A stretch of DNA of 64,000 bases. It comes from Chondrus crispus. Taxonomy: Eukaryota > Rhodophyta > Florideophyceae > Gigartinales > Gigartinaceae. Both the position numbers and the translations under genes were made by a program. Below the pieces are notes generated by a model that had not been told where the DNA came from, searched no databases, and saw only the letters and a program-made list of their open reading frames with translations. Shown here piece by piece: positions 61,398 through 64,000 of this stretch (positions within the stretch are counted from its first letter, which is position 1; every line of letters starts with the position of its first letter). Location: the NCBI RefSeq assembly GCF_000350225.1, contig NW_005179212.1:1-64000 (forward strand), in the 5' to 3' direction.

Positions 61398-61928
61398 TCA
61401 TCTGGGTTTCCGCCACGGAGGAAGAAGCGCCCGCGTCCGCCGCCGTCCTAAGTCGTTTGCACGTTCCGCATACTCCTCAAAACGTGGAGGAATAATCGAC
61501 TTGTGCCCCGCCAGATGCTCAACGGCCGGCTCCTCGACACGTTGTAGTAAGTTGTTCAACACACGCCTCAAATTGGCGACGTAACCACGGTCCCCCTCCG
61601 TGCAGTACGCCCATGTGTCAAAATTCCACTCGACGGTGATCGGGCGGTTGAACAGAGTCCTTGCGAGCCGGTGCACTAATGCCGCCATATACTTCGGGCG
61701 TCGACCACGCCTATCCCCGCGATACTTCGGCCGCACGTGTTCCTCCTCCACCACGAGGCGGAAGGCAAAATCACGAGACCATACAGCTCCTAAGCGAACA
61801 CCCCGGAGAAGAGCTCCTGTCACGTCCGTATATGATCGGATCAGGTGGCTGTCCCGTAAGCACGCAGTATTAAGAAATGGTGAACGTTCGAACACCAGCG
61901 GGTCGTCGACCATATCCTTGCCGCGCAA
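61398..61928 (-). CDS. Unrecognised antisense ORF, 176 residues
   Basis: A basic protein (Arg-rich) with LVVEEEHVRPKYRGDRRGRR and ITVEWNFDTWAYCTEGD; no domain known to me. It lies on the minus strand, downstream of the chromodomain and before the right LTR-like segment, the same relative place as the antisense ORFs of gypsy B, but the sequences do not match. GC-rich DNA makes long chance frames possible. Confidence 0.3.
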   Translation of the reverse strand: MRGKDMVDDPLVFERSPFLNTACLRDSHLIRSYTDVTGALLRGVRLGAVWSRDFAFRLVVEEEHVRPKYRGDRRGRRPKYMAALVHRLARTLFNRPITVEWNFDTWAYCTEGDRGYVANLRRVLNNLLQRVEEPAVEHLAGHKSIIPPRFEEYAERANDLGRRRTRALLPPWRKPR

Positions 61929-62573
61929 CTACCGACGAGTCGGCCATCCGTTCCAATTCATGACTCCCGTCTCCACCGGTTCTCCATACGGGTTTTGGAA
62001 CCGTTCCATCGCTCGTCGCCGTGATAACGGAGCGCCTCTCCGCTTTCAAAGGTGTTTTTCTCGTCTCCACCGGCGTCGTGTCAGGAAAACCAAAAGGGAG
62101 CGAGTAACGGAAACAAAGGGGCACAATGGACCCAAAGAGGGGAAGTAAAATGTAAATATGGAACGACATGAGTGCTCCAGCACTTCACTGGCTTCGAATT
62201 TAAAGCTTGCCGAAAAGGGGGGCAAACTGACCTGGTCCTCGTCCCTCACTGGTCAACCGCCCCACAGAAGACCTCTCAGTCGCTCCCTTTGTCTCTACAT
62301 CAGCGCCGCCGGCTAATGTGGCGCTTATTTTTCACCCTACATCCACGCGGGGACCTGTTGGTGTTTTTCTAAGAAGGGGGATCTGTAGTGTACCGTTCAG
62401 CATAAAGAGACAGCTGTCCCAACTCCGCCAAATCGCGCACACCTTTCCCACGAGTACCACGATACACGTGGAATCCCCCTCCAGCGGCGGACCTGATAGG
62501 TGGCCACGTTTCACCCCTCCCCCGGGTCGGGGCCAGAAGGGCCCTACCTGGTCTCATCGGAGCTAACCGGGGT

Positions 62574-62629
62574 ATTATAGTAATAACTAGGATGTATCGG
62601 GCACGTTACATCCTATTTATTACTATAAT
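62574..62629. repeat. 23-bp hairpin
   Basis: Arms 62574-62596 and 62607-62629 agree at 22 of 23 positions with a 10-base loop; the arm starts attatagtaataactagg. Confidence 0.8.
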
Positions 62630-62950
62630 TTATCTTTCGTCATTACGGCGACGGGGACCGCATAGTCAACCCGACACTCAAGATAAAGAATCACAAAGCC
62701 TCTGGTCCTTACCTTGGAATTCTGGATTCTAGAGAGTGACCTCGACTTGGAACTGGTACGTCCACACCGACCGACCTATCTACCCCCCTAATTCCAACTA
62801 GTTCCCCACGCACTGCCCACTACCCCCTCCGCACGAGACCTATTACGAATCCTACGTTAGCTACTGTGTCACTCCGCTCGTGCTATTTTAGACCTTCTTC
62901 TCCTTTTAATTCTTTCTTTTATCGCTGACTACGGCTCTGCCTTTTACCGT

Positions 62951-63028
62951 GCACGGCGCGCCCGGACCGCGGTGCCGGTCATCACCGGGTGGTCTCCAGA
63001 ATCCCTCCCGTGTTCGAACCCGCGTTAT
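62951..63028 (+). repeat. LTR-like segment, right copy
   Basis: Partner of 55901-55978. Confidence 0.45.
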
Positions 63029-63259
63029 CTCAGCGTAAGGCAGCGTCAGCCGCGGCCATACTGCACGAAAGTGAGGCCGCTTCAAGGGGAGAGAGGCCCC
63101 CAGAGCGCGTTGTACATATTGCCCCCGAGTATCCCCTTACCATCGTTCCAACACTGTCGGTGATCTCAAGAGGTTACGATGTCTGTGAAGTTGTGTATCG
63201 CCACTGTCGCCGCCGCTTTGACCGCCGCGCAACCCAACCCATCTACGTTCGGTGTCGTT

Positions 63260-63298
63260 CATGGTAGTAGTTACTATCATACAGTAACTACTTCCATG
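63260..63298. repeat. 16-bp hairpin
   Basis: Arms catggtagtagttact and agtaactacttccatg are complementary at 15 of 16 positions, separated by 7 bases. Confidence 0.7.
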
Positions 63299-63300
63299 CT

Positions 63301-64000
63301 TTCCTCCATTGCAGTGTTGACATTTGAGACCACGAGCAGGGTCTGAACTCACGTGAGAAGGTCTGGAATGGTATTAACCGCTCCCAAGCCGTCCTTCAGT
63401 GTAGGGTCTTGCTTCTAAAACACGAACTGGTACCACGTCATTCGGTCCGTGGTGGCGTGACATCGAAAATAGAGTATTTGCAAGGAGCGAATCTTTCAAA
63501 AACGACTTTCTGCGCTTAGGCGACTACCGGATAAGTCGTTCCAGAGCGAAGAGGTAACTTTCCGGTACCCAGTTTCTTATCATGACGTTTTTTGTTGTCG
63601 CCGTTCTCAAGTTCTAGTGATTTAGAAATGAAAGAGGCTTCCACTGCTGTTGATCCCAAGACGGGACCTTCCGGTCCGAGAGAGGACTTTGATGCCGAAG
63701 AAGAAGCCCTGTTGGAATTGCAATCGATTTGTCGCAGGTGCGGATTCAGGGAGCCCCTCACATGCCTCGGAGGTTTGCGTATAGCTGGAGAATTGGTATG
63801 GACCGACGGTGCCGAATATCTGTTTTTGTGAAAATGCAGCGAACGGCTCAGGCTCACGGAGTTCCCTTGCCAACTCTCATGGCAAGCATTGAAACGTTGC
63901 GCAATGACCTCGGTGAGACGTCTACGAGAATTGCAGGGGACCCAGAAGTCGGTTCAGGTATCTTGATGATGCTCACATGTCTGAAACATTGAGGGACATC
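63301..64000. other. Right edge of window, no gene recognised
   Basis: The plus frame 63628-63831 (REDFDAEEEALLELQSICRR) and an overlapping frame 63729-63992 are protein-like in places, perhaps a shifted gene that continues nearby. No family recognised. Confidence 0.25.

Larger units (their letters stand above)
55420..63300 (+). mobile_element. Strongly decayed chromovirus-type Ty3/gypsy region
   Basis: Two similar segments, 55901-55978 and 62951-63028, in direct orientation (both contain cccggacc and cgggtggtctcc) could be parts of diverged LTRs. Between them a chromodomain with an open frame survives (59852-60196), as found at the end of chromovirus integrase, plus C/G-rich unalignable sequence with many broken frames. 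No RT core is recognised. Palindromes made of tacagta words near 57040-57090 resemble those in the presumed LTR of gypsy A. Boundaries are rough, and more than one old insertion may be mixed. Confidence 0.4.

Noticed and set aside
1-64000. rRNA, tRNA or organelle DNA
   Set aside because: No rRNA core words, no tRNA cloverleaf and no plastid or mitochondrial gene clusters were seen when reading both strands; a covariance-model scan would be decisive and was not possible.

Overview
The window reads as nuclear DNA of a eukaryote with compact, mostly uninterrupted genes sunk in a dense bed of transposons. The mix fits a multicellular (florideophyte) red alga of the Chondrus type: a very long intron-free NB-ARC/ROC/TIR protein, a DUF1838 protein with a plastid-targeting-like N terminus, Ty3/gypsy, PIF/Harbinger, pogo and Mutator elements, and scattered broken copies of eukaryotic housekeeping genes. 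The organism assignment is an inference from gene content; nothing in the sequence names the species. I saw no rRNA, tRNA or CRISPR array.

Layout. 1-3 kb: the tail of a DUF7869-type transposon protein, then decayed pieces of a PTEN/C2 protein and of a trehalose-phosphate phosphatase. 3.1-9.1 kb: a broken Ty3/gypsy element on the minus strand without integrase. 9.1-12.4 kb: an orphan ORF and a pogo-like transposon with clear ends. 12.7-14.2 kb: an intact host gene joining DUF1838 to a MAPR/cytochrome-b5-like domain. 15-17.3 kb: a small inverted-repeat element and a Mutator-derived miniature element. 17.8-23.1 kb: an intact 1767-residue NB-ARC / winged-helix / TPR-like / ROC-COR / TIR protein. 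23.3-30.6 kb: a complete, young Ty3/gypsy element, TSD AATGT, its two 268-bp LTRs differing at two positions. 30.6-34.4 kb: a PIF/Harbinger element with TCA target duplications. 34.6-37.7 kb: a smaller PIF-like element and a decayed DDE-1 transposase.

38.2-50.5 kb is bounded by two inverted copies of a ~240-bp repeat. It holds an intact DUF7869 (DDE-like) protein, a ParB-like protein and a beta-class DNA adenine/cytosine-N4 methyltransferase-like protein. These three lie between two pieces of a broken UTP14 gene that point in opposite directions, followed by a decayed NT-type C2 protein. 50.9-52.8 kb: a decayed IS-like DDE transposase and a foldback element. 55.4-63.3 kb: remains of a chromodomain-bearing Ty3/gypsy element.

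Most striking. (1) Antisense between pol and the 3' LTR of the young retrotransposon lies an ORF whose first 29 residues after Met copy the histone H3 tail, but with Ala at the K9 position and Arg at the K27 position while K4, K14 and K23 are kept; next to it on the same strand is an ORF with a possible cysteine-protease signature. (2) The ParB-like and DNA-methyltransferase pair, possibly one spliced fusion gene, next to a DDE-like protein. (3) The NLR-like protein carrying two separate P-loop GTPase/ATPase modules and a C-terminal TIR with the NADase-type glutamate; the young retrotransposon has landed 180 bp upstream of its start codon. (4) Two gene fragments (trehalose phosphatase, UTP14) each carrying a near-perfect snap-back hairpin at the break.
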